Source of the DNA: Methylotenera sp. RIFCSPLOWO2_02_FULL_45_14
GTDB taxonomy: Bacteria > Pseudomonadota > Gammaproteobacteria > Burkholderiales > Methylophilaceae
Length of the DNA: 47,807 nt
Assembly (NCBI GenBank): GCA_001803395.1
Contig: MHBU01000021.1
Span: 3,003 to 50,809, forward strand
Reading direction: 5' to 3'
The stretch's first letter is position 1. Every line of letters begins with the position of its first letter. Positions 28,621-37,223 of the stretch are shown piece by piece. The notes under the pieces were generated by a model that did not search any database, had not been told where the DNA came from, and saw only the letters and a list, made by a program, of their open reading frames with translations. Position numbers and translations under genes: made by a program.

Positions 28621-29079
28621 TTAATTTAGGCGAAGCGTCCGTCGTTTCAGCCAGGATAGATAGATTTCGAGTTTCTCAACTTTATCAATGTCAAATTTTT
28701 CAATAAGTGCATATTCAGCCTCCTCTACGTGCCCCAGTAGACACTCCGCGCGTAGAAGATAGTCCAGCGCTTCACGATAGCTCGTGATATACATATCGTA
28801 GGCCAATTGGTCATCTTTGGCTGTCCATGCCGCAGTATTTCGAGCAGGCTCCAAGATATTCAAAACGGCTTTAAATTTGGCTGCTTGAGCCTGATGAAAA
28901 AGACTTCCTTCACTTTGAAGCAAAAACTGGATTTTCCCCCAGTCCTCAACTTTTAAGGGCGGCAATTGCTCAATTTGGCTAATTATTTCTGCTTCTAGTT
29001 TCTGGTAGTATTCTTGTTCTTTAGATCGAATGATCTCAGGTTGAATATTGATGACACGTTTAACTTTTTCTTCGTGCAT
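28621..29079 (-). CDS. Conserved-looking hypothetical protein, helical
   Basis: A 152-residue protein I do not recognise. It is predicted mostly helical and charged, without signal peptide or membrane helix; features include EIIRSKEQEYYQKLEAEI near the N-terminus and an aromatic-rich core (AAWTAKDDQLAYDMYITSY). It starts about 100 bases after the ribB gene on the same strand and could be the third gene of the folE2-ribB unit. Its lack of Cys/His clusters argues against metal binding. Confidence 0.6.
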   Translation of the reverse strand: MHEEKVKRVINIQPEIIRSKEQEYYQKLEAEIISQIEQLPPLKVEDWGKIQFLLQSEGSLFHQAQAAKFKAVLNILEPARNTAAWTAKDDQLAYDMYITSYREALDYLLRAECLLGHVEEAEYALIEKFDIDKVEKLEIYLSWLKRRTLRLN

Positions 29080-29184
29080 GATTATCCTAAAATAAAATGT
29101 AATAAAAACAACTTGCAGCTCTTAGAAAATAAGAGGTTTTTAAATCACATTTACTGTTTAAGTCTATCCTACCAGCAGGCTTCA

Positions 29185-30384
29185 CTAGTAAGCAAACATT
29201 CCGTTTACGAATGAATCGGACGGAGACTCTATAAAATTCGTAACCTCCAACCCGAATCCCGCCATACTTGGTATTTTGCGCGATTCACCCATGAGACACA
29301 TTTTTACCACGCCTAAATCACGTAATATCTGTGCCCCAATGCCATAATCCTTAAGAGTATGTTTATTACTAACTGGCTGATCTGCCGATTTAATTGCATG
29401 AATAATATCCTGACTTTTTTCATCACGCCTTAGCATCACGATAATGCCAGATTTTGCTTCATATATCGTCTGCATGGCATGTGGCAAGCTCCAACTGTGA
29501 CTCTTACTACTAGCATCAAGTAAATCAAATACCGACAAAGGTTCATGCACACGAACTAAAACACTTTTATTTGCAGCAACGTCACCTTTTACTAGAGCAA
29601 GATGAGTTTCCTTGGAAGTTGAATCATGAAATGCAATCAAATTAAATTGACCAAAAGCAGTTTCAATCACTCGCTCGGCAACGCGCACTACTAGGTGCTC
29701 AGTCTGGCTACGATGTTTAATCAAATCAGCAATGGTGCCGACTTTGAGTTCATGTTCTGCAGCAAACTCGAGTAAATCTGGCAAGCGCGCCATTTCACCA
29801 TTATCTTTGAGAATTTCACAAATCACAGCTGCAGGTTCGAGGCCTGCCAGTTTGGCAATATCGCAACCTGCTTCGGTATGACCTGCCCTTACCAATACAC
29901 CACCTTTTTGTGCAATTAGCGGAAACACATGTCCAGGGCTGACAATATCGACAGGCCTTGCATTGACATTGACTGCAGTCTGAATAGTATGGGCCCTGTC
30001 TGCAGCAGAAATACCAGTGGTAACGCCATCTGCAGCCTCAATAGATACTGTGAAATTAGTACCCATTTTAGTACCATTTTTCATCACCATTGGCTCTAGG
30101 TTAAGTTGTTTTCCACGCTCTTCGATAAGAGTCAGACAGATGAGGCCACGGCCATGCTTAGCCATAAAGTTGATATCTGCTGGCGTAACAAATTGTGCGG
30201 CCATGACTAAATCACCTTCGTTTTCGCGATCTTCGTCATCTAACAACACCACCATACGGCCCTGCTGTAGTTCATCAATTATTTCTACAATCGGGCTAAT
30301 TGATACCGAACTGTTTAATAACAAGTCCAGTGTTGAAGTTAGTTTGGGTTGTTCTAAAAATTTTAAACTGACGATATTATTCAT
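29185..30384 (-). CDS. ribB: 3,4-dihydroxy-2-butanone-4-phosphate synthase with degenerate GTP cyclohydrolase II domain
   Basis: A 399-residue RibBA-type protein. The RibB domain (about 30-230) has LLDDEDRENEGDLV and RAGHTEAGCDIAKLAG, the Mg and substrate site, and should make the four-carbon unit of riboflavin. The C-terminal RibA-like domain (about 235-399) lacks the zinc-binding C-x2-GD...C-x-C signature of active GTP cyclohydrolase II; its only Cys is in KMCLMG. It is thus a RibBX-like fusion. It begins 3 bases after folE2 and probably shares its transcript. FMN demand from Tmd, Dmd and MgsC gives a rationale for its position. Confidence 0.9.
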   Translation of the reverse strand: MNNIVSLKFLEQPKLTSTLDLLLNSSVSISPIVEIIDELQQGRMVVLLDDEDRENEGDLVMAAQFVTPADINFMAKHGRGLICLTLIEERGKQLNLEPMVMKNGTKMGTNFTVSIEAADGVTTGISAADRAHTIQTAVNVNARPVDIVSPGHVFPLIAQKGGVLVRAGHTEAGCDIAKLAGLEPAAVICEILKDNGEMARLPDLLEFAAEHELKVGTIADLIKHRSQTEHLVVRVAERVIETAFGQFNLIAFHDSTSKETHLALVKGDVAANKSVLVRVHEPLSVFDLLDASSKSHSWSLPHAMQTIYEAKSGIIVMLRRDEKSQDIIHAIKSADQPVSNKHTLKDYGIGAQILRDLGVVKMCLMGESRKIPSMAGFGLEVTNFIESPSDSFVNGMFAY

Positions 30385-30387
30385 GAT

Positions 30388-31179
30388 TTATTCACTAGAA
30401 ATGCAAGCGTAGGCAGAGTGATTATGGATGGATTCAAAATTCTCACATTCCACGATGTAATTTTTAATTCGTGGTTCATTATTAAATGTAGTTGCAATAT
30501 CCCGAACCATATCTTCAACAAATTTTGGATTATCATAGGCACGCTCAGTGACGTATTTTTCGTCAGGTCGCTTCAGCAATCCATAGAGTTCTGATGATGC
30601 TTGCGCTTCTACCATAGCGATCATGTCTTCTATCCACATAAACTTTCTGAGCCCGATAGTAACTGTAACGTGGGAGCGCTGGTTATGAGCTCCATAGGCT
30701 GAAATTTTCTTTGAACATGGGCAAAGACTAGTGACAGGAATTAAAACCTTAACTTTAATGTCATGCTTGCCATTTTTTATTTCGCCAATAAATGTGACCT
30801 CGTAATCAAGCAGACTTTTCACACCAGAAACTGGCGCGGATTTATTAATAAAATAAGGAAAAGTCATTTCAATATGACCAGATTGAGCTTCTAATCGGCT
30901 TGCCATTTCTTTCAATATGATTTGAAAACTCTCGACTGAAATTTCTCGCTCATTACTATTAAGTATCTCAACAAATCGAGACATATGAGTGCCTTTGAAG
31001 TGTTGCGGTAAATGCACATACATATTAAATATTGCGACCGTGTGTTGAGCACCACCAGTTTTATCTTTGACTTTTACTGGATGACGTATTGCTTTAATAC
31101 CCACCTTATCAATTGCAAGTTGGCGTATGTCAGCTAAGTTTTGTACATCTTCTATCGAAAAATCTACTGGTAAATTCAT
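30388..31179 (-). CDS. folE2: GTP cyclohydrolase IB (FolE2)
   Basis: A 263-residue type IB GTP cyclohydrolase, which makes dihydroneopterin triphosphate for folate and other pterins with less strict metal demand than FolE. Visible are [20 protein letters not shown], the catalytic CPCSKKIS segment, [11 protein letters not shown] and the C-terminal [13 protein letters not shown]. Usual length. It heads a unit with ribB. Next to methylotrophy genes, extra pterin supply for tetrahydrofolate (methylene carrier of NMG dehydrogenase) or methanopterin is plausible. Confidence 0.93.
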   Translation of the reverse strand: MNLPVDFSIEDVQNLADIRQLAIDKVGIKAIRHPVKVKDKTGGAQHTVAIFNMYVHLPQHFKGTHMSRFVEILNSNEREISVESFQIILKEMASRLEAQSGHIEMTFPYFINKSAPVSGVKSLLDYEVTFIGEIKNGKHDIKVKVLIPVTSLCPCSKKISAYGAHNQRSHVTVTIGLRKFMWIEDMIAMVEAQASSELYGLLKRPDEKYVTERAYDNPKFVEDMVRDIATTFNNEPRIKNYIVECENFESIHNHSAYACISSE

Positions 31180-31211
31180 ATTGACTAGCTTTCTTAAATT
31201 ATTATATTTTT

Positions 31212-31251
31212 TACCTATAAGGTAGAATTTTGAATCAAACCACGCTGGTTT
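31212..31251. promoter_or_regulatory. Two short dyads upstream of folE2
   Basis: TACCTATAAGGTA (31212-31224) and AAACCACGCTGGTTT (31237-31251) are perfect small inverted repeats 30-70 bases before the folE2 start. Neither resembles the Zur box known for some folE2 genes. They may be operators or leader hairpins. Confidence 0.3.
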
Positions 31252-31299
31252 CGAAACGACTTAAAAATATTCAAAACTGCATAATAATAAGCACTACCT

Positions 31300-31354
31300 A
31301 AAAAAAGAAGGGAGGCAAGTACAAATGTTGTTCATGAGATTGCTTACCTCCCTT
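31300..31354 (-). terminator. Terminator of the small-membrane-protein/permease operon
   Basis: On the minus strand AAGGGAGGTAAG pairs with CTTGCCTCCCTT (one mismatch) around a 23-base loop and is followed by CTTTTTTT. It lies about 150 bases after the last gene of the cluster and before folE2. Confidence 0.8.
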
Positions 31355-31506
31355 AAAGTTGCTACTCAACGTAAGGTTAGGAGATGACTAATCGTCAAAC
31401 TTACGTAACATATTTTCAATCTTGCCACGTATCTTAACAATTACCTTAAAGTACTACTCCATTTGGATAAGTACTTTTTACCAGATGATTACATTTAATT
31501 TAATGA
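31355..31506. other. 3' untranslated region of the permease operon
   Basis: An AT-rich spacer between the end of the 94-aa membrane protein gene and the terminator. I see no gene. Confidence 0.4.
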
Positions 31507-31791
31507 TTATTTAGTAAATATTTCCATGCGATATTTGGCCCAGTAATATGCATCCAACACAGAGATTGCATAGATAAAAAATCCACCAGAAAGCTTACCC
31601 AACATGGAAATGTGATGTTGTGCAAGATTAAAGGTAATGAGGCCAAGAATAATCATGAAACATGCCATAAAAAAACCTCGCTTAGGCGCATTGTTGAATA
31701 CTTGGCCCATTCCCGGTAGTAAGATGGCAATGAGTAAAACCCACTTTGGATCTACTGGTCGTTGTACTGCATTGTTTTCGATAGTTGTCAT
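31507..31791 (-). CDS. Small membrane protein, 94 aa
   Basis: Two to three hydrophobic helices (PKWVLLIAILLPGMGQVFNN, GFFMACFMIILGLITFNLA, FFIYAISVLDAYYWA). The PGMGQ-x-F-N motif followed by a basic turn resembles TM2-type small membrane proteins. AAGGTTACTT precedes the ATG. It is the last gene of the cluster running from 34853 to 31507. Function unknown. Confidence 0.65.
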   Translation of the reverse strand: MTTIENNAVQRPVDPKWVLLIAILLPGMGQVFNNAPKRGFFMACFMIILGLITFNLAQHHISMLGKLSGGFFIYAISVLDAYYWAKYRMEIFTK

Positions 31792-31814
31792 AAGTAACCT
31801 TATAATCTGATTAA

Positions 31815-32483
31815 TTAATTTTTGGATATTTCAGAAACTTCCATACTTTTTCGTATTGCTACAGCTTGTTCTAGAAGTGTCTCTACCACGTCTTGACCGA
31901 TAGGCGTGCTTTCATATACGGCATTACGCATAATTAGATACTCACCACGTTCAGCCTGCTTTATCATATAAGTTAACCTCACCATGCTTGGCGTGACTAA
32001 TAACTCCTTCATCCTCGTGTCAACAAATAATCTAGGTATATATGGTTCTAGTAGAGCTAAATCTACAACTTGATTCTGGTACTTAATAATTGCATGTTGC
32101 GGCCAACTTGGCGGGATTGCTAAGTTACCGTCCCATTGCCATGAAGGACTATAGAACTCGTTATTTGATGGTCTAACAATCAAATCTAGCGTGCCATTAC
32201 TCAGCTTGTTAGCCTCGACTTTAATTAACAGCCACAATGGCGGTACTTTTCGCCAACCTAATGTATCTTCAACAATGCTGAATGAAACCTTATAACCTGC
32301 ATAATGACCTTGCAGTAAGGGTAGATTAGCCTTATCTAGACTTTGCTGCGGTTGTTGCAATAAAAGTACACATTCGTCAAATAAATGACTTCGTGCCTGT
32401 ACTTTATAACTAGCATGATTATTATATTTACGATACATAATCACTACCATCACCACTAATAAAACTAAAACGGCAATATTCAT
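31815..32483 (-). CDS. Membrane-anchored protein of unknown function, 222 aa
   Basis: One N-terminal membrane helix (IAVLVLLVVMVVIMYRKY) anchors a soluble domain of about 195 residues, which has mixed strands and helices and a Trp-rich part (WRKVPPLWLLIKVEA, PSWQWDGNLAIPPSW). I do not recognise the family. It follows the ethanolamine-permease-like gene by 65 bases and precedes the 94-aa membrane protein. The anchor orientation would place the domain either in the cytoplasm or the periplasm; the basic residues after the helix favour the cytoplasm. Confidence 0.65.
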   Translation of the reverse strand: MNIAVLVLLVVMVVIMYRKYNNHASYKVQARSHLFDECVLLLQQPQQSLDKANLPLLQGHYAGYKVSFSIVEDTLGWRKVPPLWLLIKVEANKLSNGTLDLIVRPSNNEFYSPSWQWDGNLAIPPSWPQHAIIKYQNQVVDLALLEPYIPRLFVDTRMKELLVTPSMVRLTYMIKQAERGEYLIMRNAVYESTPIGQDVVETLLEQAVAIRKSMEVSEISKN

Positions 32484-32548
32484 TTTAACCTTTATGTGGC
32501 AACGGCTTTAAAGCCGTTGCCAATCTGTCTTACATAAACACCATAAGG

Positions 32549-33943
32549 TTAATAGCCCTTTGGACGTGGCCATGGCATTGTGAATTGATCCGCACGTTTT
32601 ACGTATTTGTAACGACGTAATACGAACCAGATAGATGCCAAAATATAGAATGCCATAATAGATAACAGCGAAGCACCGTAACCCAAGAATGTCGCAAAGT
32701 AAGTAGCACAACACAAGGTTAGCAATGTAATCGCAGGTATTGGATGGAAAGGATGGATGTAGCCACGATGTATCGTACCTAATGGCCACATTTTCCTGAA
32801 CTTGATCATGTTAAAGGTCATGAATGTGTAGCCAAGTAAGCCAGACAAGATAGAAAACGTAATGACTTGATCTAACAATCCAGTAAATGCAAATGATATA
32901 GCAATTGGCACTAAAAATAGCACTGAGCGATAGGGCGTCCGGTATTTTGGGTGAATCGCACCAAAGAACACAGGCATATAACGATCACGTCCAAGCGAGA
33001 ACCAAGCCCGTGATGCGTCATTGATACAACCATTCGCTGAAGCAATTGCAGCAAAAGCTGTCGCCACAAATAACATTAGCTGAAGTTGACTACTACCAAG
33101 CAACGTAGCAGCATCGTACATCGGTGTCACTGCCTGCCCCAGATATTGCCAAGGCATTAAACCAGTTGCAACAAACCAAGTTATGGTTGCAGCGACTAGC
33201 AAAGTCATCATGCCACCCATTGTTCCGAGTGGAATAGATCGACCTGCAGAGCGCACTTCTTCAGCCGCCTGACAAGTACCTTCAATACCAAGGTAATACC
33301 ACATACCAAATTGTAGTGAAGCAACCACCCCTATCCAACCGTAAGGCAGATCTGTAAGTAACGCTTGATGCTGAAGCACAACACCTTGACTCAATGGATC
33401 GACAGATAAGAACAACACTATCAAAGATGCAAAGGCGAGAAAGGTAATGACTAAATTGAGAGTAAGAGTCGCGAACACACCTCGATAGTTAAGCCATGCC
33501 AAAAAAGCCACAGTCAACACCACGAACGGCTTGGTATCAAGATTCGTATATCCCATGACCTCAGCACCAGACTTCATGAGGTCACCAACCACAAGCGCAT
33601 CAGCTGCACAAAGCATGGTATAAGCCATGACTAAATACAATCCCACATTAAATGCCATCAGCGGACCTATGATGTGTTTTGCCTGCGTATACTGCCCACC
33701 TGCTGCTGCAACTGTAGAAGTGACTTCAGAATCGATCATCGCCACACAGGTATAAAGTAAGCCAATCACCCAACAGGCAATAAGCGAGGCATAAGCACCA
33801 CCCTTACCTACTGTAAAGTTCCAGCCCATAAACTCACCTACCAACACAATACCTACACCCAAAGCCCATATGTGAAATGGGTTGAGTACTTTAAGCATGG
33901 CGATGGGCTTACTACTGCTGCTCGTTATTTTTTCGCTAGCCAT
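32549..33943 (-). CDS. APC-family permease, ethanolamine-permease-like
   Basis: A 464-residue transporter of 12 helices resembling the EAT ethanolamine permease group: FHIWALGVGIVLVGEFMGWN (helix 1), AAAGGQYTQAKHIIGPLMAF, YLGIEGTCQAAEEVRSAGRS and SANGCINDASRAWFSLGRDR. Ethanolamine is a small primary amine, so methylamine is a sensible substrate given the NMG operon just upstream; this is inference. The start codon overlaps the stop of the 60-aa gene by one base (TAATG), implying coupled translation with that small protein. Confidence 0.85.
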   Translation of the reverse strand: MASEKITSSSSKPIAMLKVLNPFHIWALGVGIVLVGEFMGWNFTVGKGGAYASLIACWVIGLLYTCVAMIDSEVTSTVAAAGGQYTQAKHIIGPLMAFNVGLYLVMAYTMLCAADALVVGDLMKSGAEVMGYTNLDTKPFVVLTVAFLAWLNYRGVFATLTLNLVITFLAFASLIVLFLSVDPLSQGVVLQHQALLTDLPYGWIGVVASLQFGMWYYLGIEGTCQAAEEVRSAGRSIPLGTMGGMMTLLVAATITWFVATGLMPWQYLGQAVTPMYDAATLLGSSQLQLMLFVATAFAAIASANGCINDASRAWFSLGRDRYMPVFFGAIHPKYRTPYRSVLFLVPIAISFAFTGLLDQVITFSILSGLLGYTFMTFNMIKFRKMWPLGTIHRGYIHPFHPIPAITLLTLCCATYFATFLGYGASLLSIMAFYILASIWFVLRRYKYVKRADQFTMPWPRPKGY

Positions 33944-34125
33944 TATTCTTTCCCCTCTTCTAGATGAATGCCGTGAACGACATCATCTTCACCACCTTCA
34001 CGTGAGCTCATCAAATATTCTTCGTCATATTGCGAAGAAATCATAAATGCATCTACCACCATCCAAACCAACATAACCGCTGATATGCTCCATGCTGTAT
34101 ACACCAGAATATCCCAAAATTTCAT
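33943..34125 (-). CDS. 60-aa single-helix membrane protein
   Basis: One membrane helix (ILVYTAWSISAVMLVWMVVD) followed by an acidic tail (YDEEYLMSSREGGEDDVVHG). GGGAGAG precedes the ATG. The stop is fused to the permease start (TAATG), the arrangement expected for a small subunit made together with its transporter. No family recognised. Confidence 0.7.
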   Translation of the reverse strand: MKFWDILVYTAWSISAVMLVWMVVDAFMISSQYDEEYLMSSREGGEDDVVHGIHLEEGKE

Positions 34126-34154
34126 GATATCTCTCCCTTTAAGTGAGTAACTGC

Positions 34155-34547
34155 TTATTTATTATCGAATTTTTCTCTAATGACTTCGCGATATTCTTTA
34201 TCTGACACTTTCAGCATGAAGATAAAATAACCAGCTACCACTAGGATAGTAATGATTAACATCATAGGATCAATTGAATAATCAAACCGGCTGTTAATTA
34301 ATACTGCAGCTTTCTCTGGGTCGTAACCTAGCTTGATCCATTGCTCCTGTTGTATTGCATTCTGGCCTAAAGATTCCCAGCTTACATTTACAGCTGCTGC
34401 AACTATCGCTGCTGTTGCATCGGCCTTAGCTTCGGCTTTAAACAGCAACGGCACCATCAGACTAGCGTAAACCAATATAAGTACTAAAATAGTGTCAAAT
34501 ATCTGACCAAACATGCCCTGTTTAGGCGGGATATAGTTTTTCTTCAT
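34155..34547 (-). CDS. 130-aa membrane protein of unknown function
   Basis: Two membrane helices (about 16-36, FDTILVLILVYASLMVPLLF; and about 93-113, DPMMLIITILVVAGYFIFML) enclose an Ala-rich domain of about 55 residues, ending in the charged tail KVSDKEYREVIREKFDNK. AGGAGAATTAC precedes the ATG. It sits between two other small membrane proteins upstream of the permease. No family recognised. Confidence 0.68.
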   Translation of the reverse strand: MKKNYIPPKQGMFGQIFDTILVLILVYASLMVPLLFKAEAKADATAAIVAAAVNVSWESLGQNAIQQEQWIKLGYDPEKAAVLINSRFDYSIDPMMLIITILVVAGYFIFMLKVSDKEYREVIREKFDNK

Positions 34548-34556
34548 GTAATTCTC

Positions 34557-34853
34557 CTATCGATTATTTTTAGCTGCACGATTAGCATCTAAATGCTTAA
34601 TGTCTAAGCCATAGATGAATTCTTTGTCTTCTTTAAAGTGCCTTGTCATCGCAAACACTGACGCTGTGTTAAAAAGCATCAACATAAAGCTAGCTACGTA
34701 AAGTACAAGACGAATATTTGAGTCCTGAACAATGCCAAGGATGGCTATTAGCACAAATATAACAACAGCCCATAAAAACACGACATCGAACCAAGCCATA
34801 AAGCAATCGCGTAGATACATTTCGTTCATTCTTTTTTTAATATCTTCTCTCAT
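34557..34853 (-). CDS. 98-aa membrane protein of unknown function
   Basis: Two adjacent membrane helices (about 20-42 and 48-69) with a charged N-terminus (REDIKKRMNEMYLRDC) and basic C-terminus. AGGAGAGAGG precedes the ATG. First gene of the small-membrane-protein/permease cluster. The architecture (two helices, cytoplasmic tails) recalls small accessory subunits of symporters, but no sequence family is recognised. Confidence 0.68.
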   Translation of the reverse strand: MREDIKKRMNEMYLRDCFMAWFDVVFLWAVVIFVLIAILGIVQDSNIRLVLYVASFMLMLFNTASVFAMTRHFKEDKEFIYGLDIKHLDANRAAKNNR

Positions 34854-35176
34854 AACCCTCTCTCCTTTTTATTTACTTTTTATAATTAGTAAACCAGTGA
34901 AATAAGAATTAGAGTAGTCAGCCAAAAGGAGGGCACAATAGATAACGACGTAGAAGTGGCACATATGAGTGCCTTGAAAGACCGAGTGTGGAATGTATAG
35001 TTATAAGATAGCTACACAAGTAAAAAGTGAGAGTACGCGCATTTAATATGAATATTTTTTTTACCTTATTCCGGTAGTTGGAGGTCGAACCCGCCTTCAA
35101 GTAAAAAAAACTATTCATTACGCATACCCTCATAAAACCCAAATTAATGGGGGGAGTGAAAATGTTTAGAAAAAAA
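34854..35176. other. Spacer between mgsC and the permease cluster
   Basis: About 320 AT-rich bases. GGCAC at 34958 and GTGCC at 34969 form a small dyad; there is no T-run terminator after mgsC that I can see. Either the NMG transcript reads through into the permease cluster or the cluster has its own promoter near its start. Confidence 0.4.
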
Positions 35177-36529
35177 TCAGAATTTTGTTACTCCTGGAAT
35201 CCAACTAGTACCAGCAAGTGGGACTTGTGCCATTGCTGAAGCTTCTATTGTTAACGCAACTAGATCTTCTGGCTCAAGATTATGCAAATGCGACTTACCG
35301 CAGGCACGTGCAACTATTTGTGCCTCCATGGTCATCACTGTTATGTAATTAGCCAAACGGTGACCAGCTTTAATAGGGTCTACCCGCTTCATGAGCTCAG
35401 GATCTTGCGTGGTGATACCAGCAGGATCTTTGCCTTCATGCCAATCATCGTAAGCACCTGCTGTTGTACCTAGCTTCCGGTACTCTTTTTCCAGATGTGG
35501 ATCATTGTCACCGAGTGCAATTAAAGCGGCAGTTCCGATCGCTACAGCATCAGCACCCAGCGCCAAGGCTTTGGCAACATCTGCTCCATTGCGTATACCC
35601 CCCGACACGATTAGCTGAACTTTGCGGTGCATACCCAAATCTTGAAGCGCCTGCACTGCGGGACGAATAGCTGCAAGAATAGGTAAACCTACATGCTCAA
35701 TGAACACTTCTTGCGTTGCGGCAGTACCGCCTTGCATACCATCCAGCACCACAACATCCGCACCGGCCTTTACCGCAAGAGCCACATCAAAATAAGGGCG
35801 CGTAGCACCAATCTTCACATAAATTGGTTTTTCCCAATCTGTGATTTCGCGGATTTCAGCAATCTTGATTTCAAGATCATCCGGGCCAGTCCAGTCCGGA
35901 TGACGACAGGCGGAACGTTGATCGATACCTTCTGGCAAACAGCGCATCTTCGCTACGCGCTTGGTGATTTTCTGGCCTAGCAACATGCCTCCGCCGCCTG
36001 GTTTTGCGCCCTGCCCGATCACCACTTCAATGGCATCAGCCTTGCGCAGGTCATCAGGGTTCATGCCATAACGTGATGGCAGGTACTGATACACTAAAGT
36101 TGTCGAATGACCACGTTCCTCCGGCGTCATACCACCATCACCCGTAGTCGTACTGGTACCTACTGCGCTGGCACCGCGACCCAATGCTTCCTTGGTTGGG
36201 CCAGATAAAGAGCCAAAACTCATCCCAGCAATCGTTACTGGTGTTTTAAGGTAGATAGGTTTCTTGGCAAAGCGTGTTCCCAGCACTACATCGGTACCGC
36301 ATTTTTCACGGTAGCCTTCTAGTGGATAACGGCTGACTGATGCTCCTAAGAATAATAGGTCATCAAAATGTGGCAGCTTGCGCTTGGAACCTCCACCACG
36401 GATATCATAAATACCAGTAGCAGCAGCACGTCTAATTTCAGAGTTCGTATACTCATCAAACGTTGCAGACTGACGCGGTGAGGTTTGCGGAGTTTTATGT
36501 ATTGTATCTGTTGATTTTTCATCGCTCAT
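35177..36529 (-). CDS. mgsC: N-methylglutamate synthase subunit C (glutamate-synthase FMN domain)
   Basis: A 450-residue protein corresponding to the FMN-binding synthase domain of glutamate synthase. Marks: GMSFGSLSGPTKEALGRGA, GQGAKPGGGGMLLGQKI, KIGATRPYFDVALAVKAGAD and VSGGIRNGADVAKALALGAD. With MgsA and MgsB it makes N-methylglutamate from gamma-glutamylmethylamide or methylamine and glutamate-derived carbon. The start at 36529 lies one base after the mgsB stop and is preceded by AGGAGC; longer frames overlap mgsB. Confidence 0.93.
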   Translation of the reverse strand: MSDEKSTDTIHKTPQTSPRQSATFDEYTNSEIRRAAATGIYDIRGGGSKRKLPHFDDLLFLGASVSRYPLEGYREKCGTDVVLGTRFAKKPIYLKTPVTIAGMSFGSLSGPTKEALGRGASAVGTSTTTGDGGMTPEERGHSTTLVYQYLPSRYGMNPDDLRKADAIEVVIGQGAKPGGGGMLLGQKITKRVAKMRCLPEGIDQRSACRHPDWTGPDDLEIKIAEIREITDWEKPIYVKIGATRPYFDVALAVKAGADVVVLDGMQGGTAATQEVFIEHVGLPILAAIRPAVQALQDLGMHRKVQLIVSGGIRNGADVAKALALGADAVAIGTAALIALGDNDPHLEKEYRKLGTTAGAYDDWHEGKDPAGITTQDPELMKRVDPIKAGHRLANYITVMTMEAQIVARACGKSHLHNLEPEDLVALTIEASAMAQVPLAGTSWIPGVTKF

Positions 36530-36530
36530 T

Positions 36531-37223
36531 TTAGTATGCTCCTGCATTATCGACATGGAAATGGTAAAGGGTGCGAGCAGAACCATATTGTTTGAAACTA
36601 TCAGGGCTCACATCTGCATAGCCAGATTTTTTTAAGAGGTCTGCCAGAATTTGTCTATCTTCTGCATTCATTGTTTTTTCTTCACAATCTGCGCCAAGAC
36701 TCTTAACTTTACCCCGTACAAAAACTTTAGCTTCGTAGATTGAATCACCTAAACCTTCACCTGCATCACCCAAAATCACAAAGTTACCGGCCTGTGCCAT
36801 AAAGGCTGAAAAACTGCCAACTGACCCACCAACAACAATATCAGCACCTTTTAAGGCAATAGCGCAGCGCAACCCAGCATCACCATCAATTACCAGCAAT
36901 CCGCCATTTGCTGTAGCGCCAGCAGCATTTGATGCGAAGCCTTTAACATGCACATGGCCAGACATCATATTTTCTGCGACGCCGCTACCAGCACTTCCTT
37001 CAATCGTTACTTTAGCAATTTGATTCATGCCAGCGGCGTAATAACCAGCGTGGCCTTTGATTGTTACGTCAAGTTCAGCTTTTAAACCAACTGCAATATT
37101 ATGGGCGCCATTTGGATTTTCAATGACGATCGATTTTCCATTTAGGCCACTTGCATCACCATGAAGGAATTGATTCACTTCACGCAATGACTTAGTGTCT
37201 AAGTCAAATTTTAGAGTTTCCAT
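36531..37223 (-). CDS. mgsB: N-methylglutamate synthase subunit B (GXGXG domain)
   Basis: A 230-residue protein homologous to the C-terminal GXGXG beta-helix domain of glutamate synthase (repeating Gly motifs, for example GHAGYYAAGMNQIAKVTIEG and GSAGSGVAENMMSGHVHVKG). It has a structural and coupling role in the MgsABC complex. AAGGAGATG precedes the ATG; its start lies inside the 3' end of mgsA (13-base overlap). Confidence 0.92.
   Translation of the reverse strand: METLKFDLDTKSLREVNQFLHGDASGLNGKSIVIENPNGAHNIAVGLKAELDVTIKGHAGYYAAGMNQIAKVTIEGSAGSGVAENMMSGHVHVKGFASNAAGATANGGLLVIDGDAGLRCAIALKGADIVVGGSVGSFSAFMAQAGNFVILGDAGEGLGDSIYEAKVFVRGKVKSLGADCEEKTMNAEDRQILADLLKKSGYADVSPDSFKQYGSARTLYHFHVDNAGAY

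Noticed and set aside
34957-34973. TGGCAC...GTGC as a sigma-54 promoter
   Set aside because: The GG to GC distance is one base too long, and the site points toward the mgsC 3' end rather than a gene start.
35150-35240. 25-codon plus-strand frame starting at the ATG near 35162
   Set aside because: It runs antisense over the mgsC 3' end and has no homologue or independent support, although GGGGGGAG precedes it.
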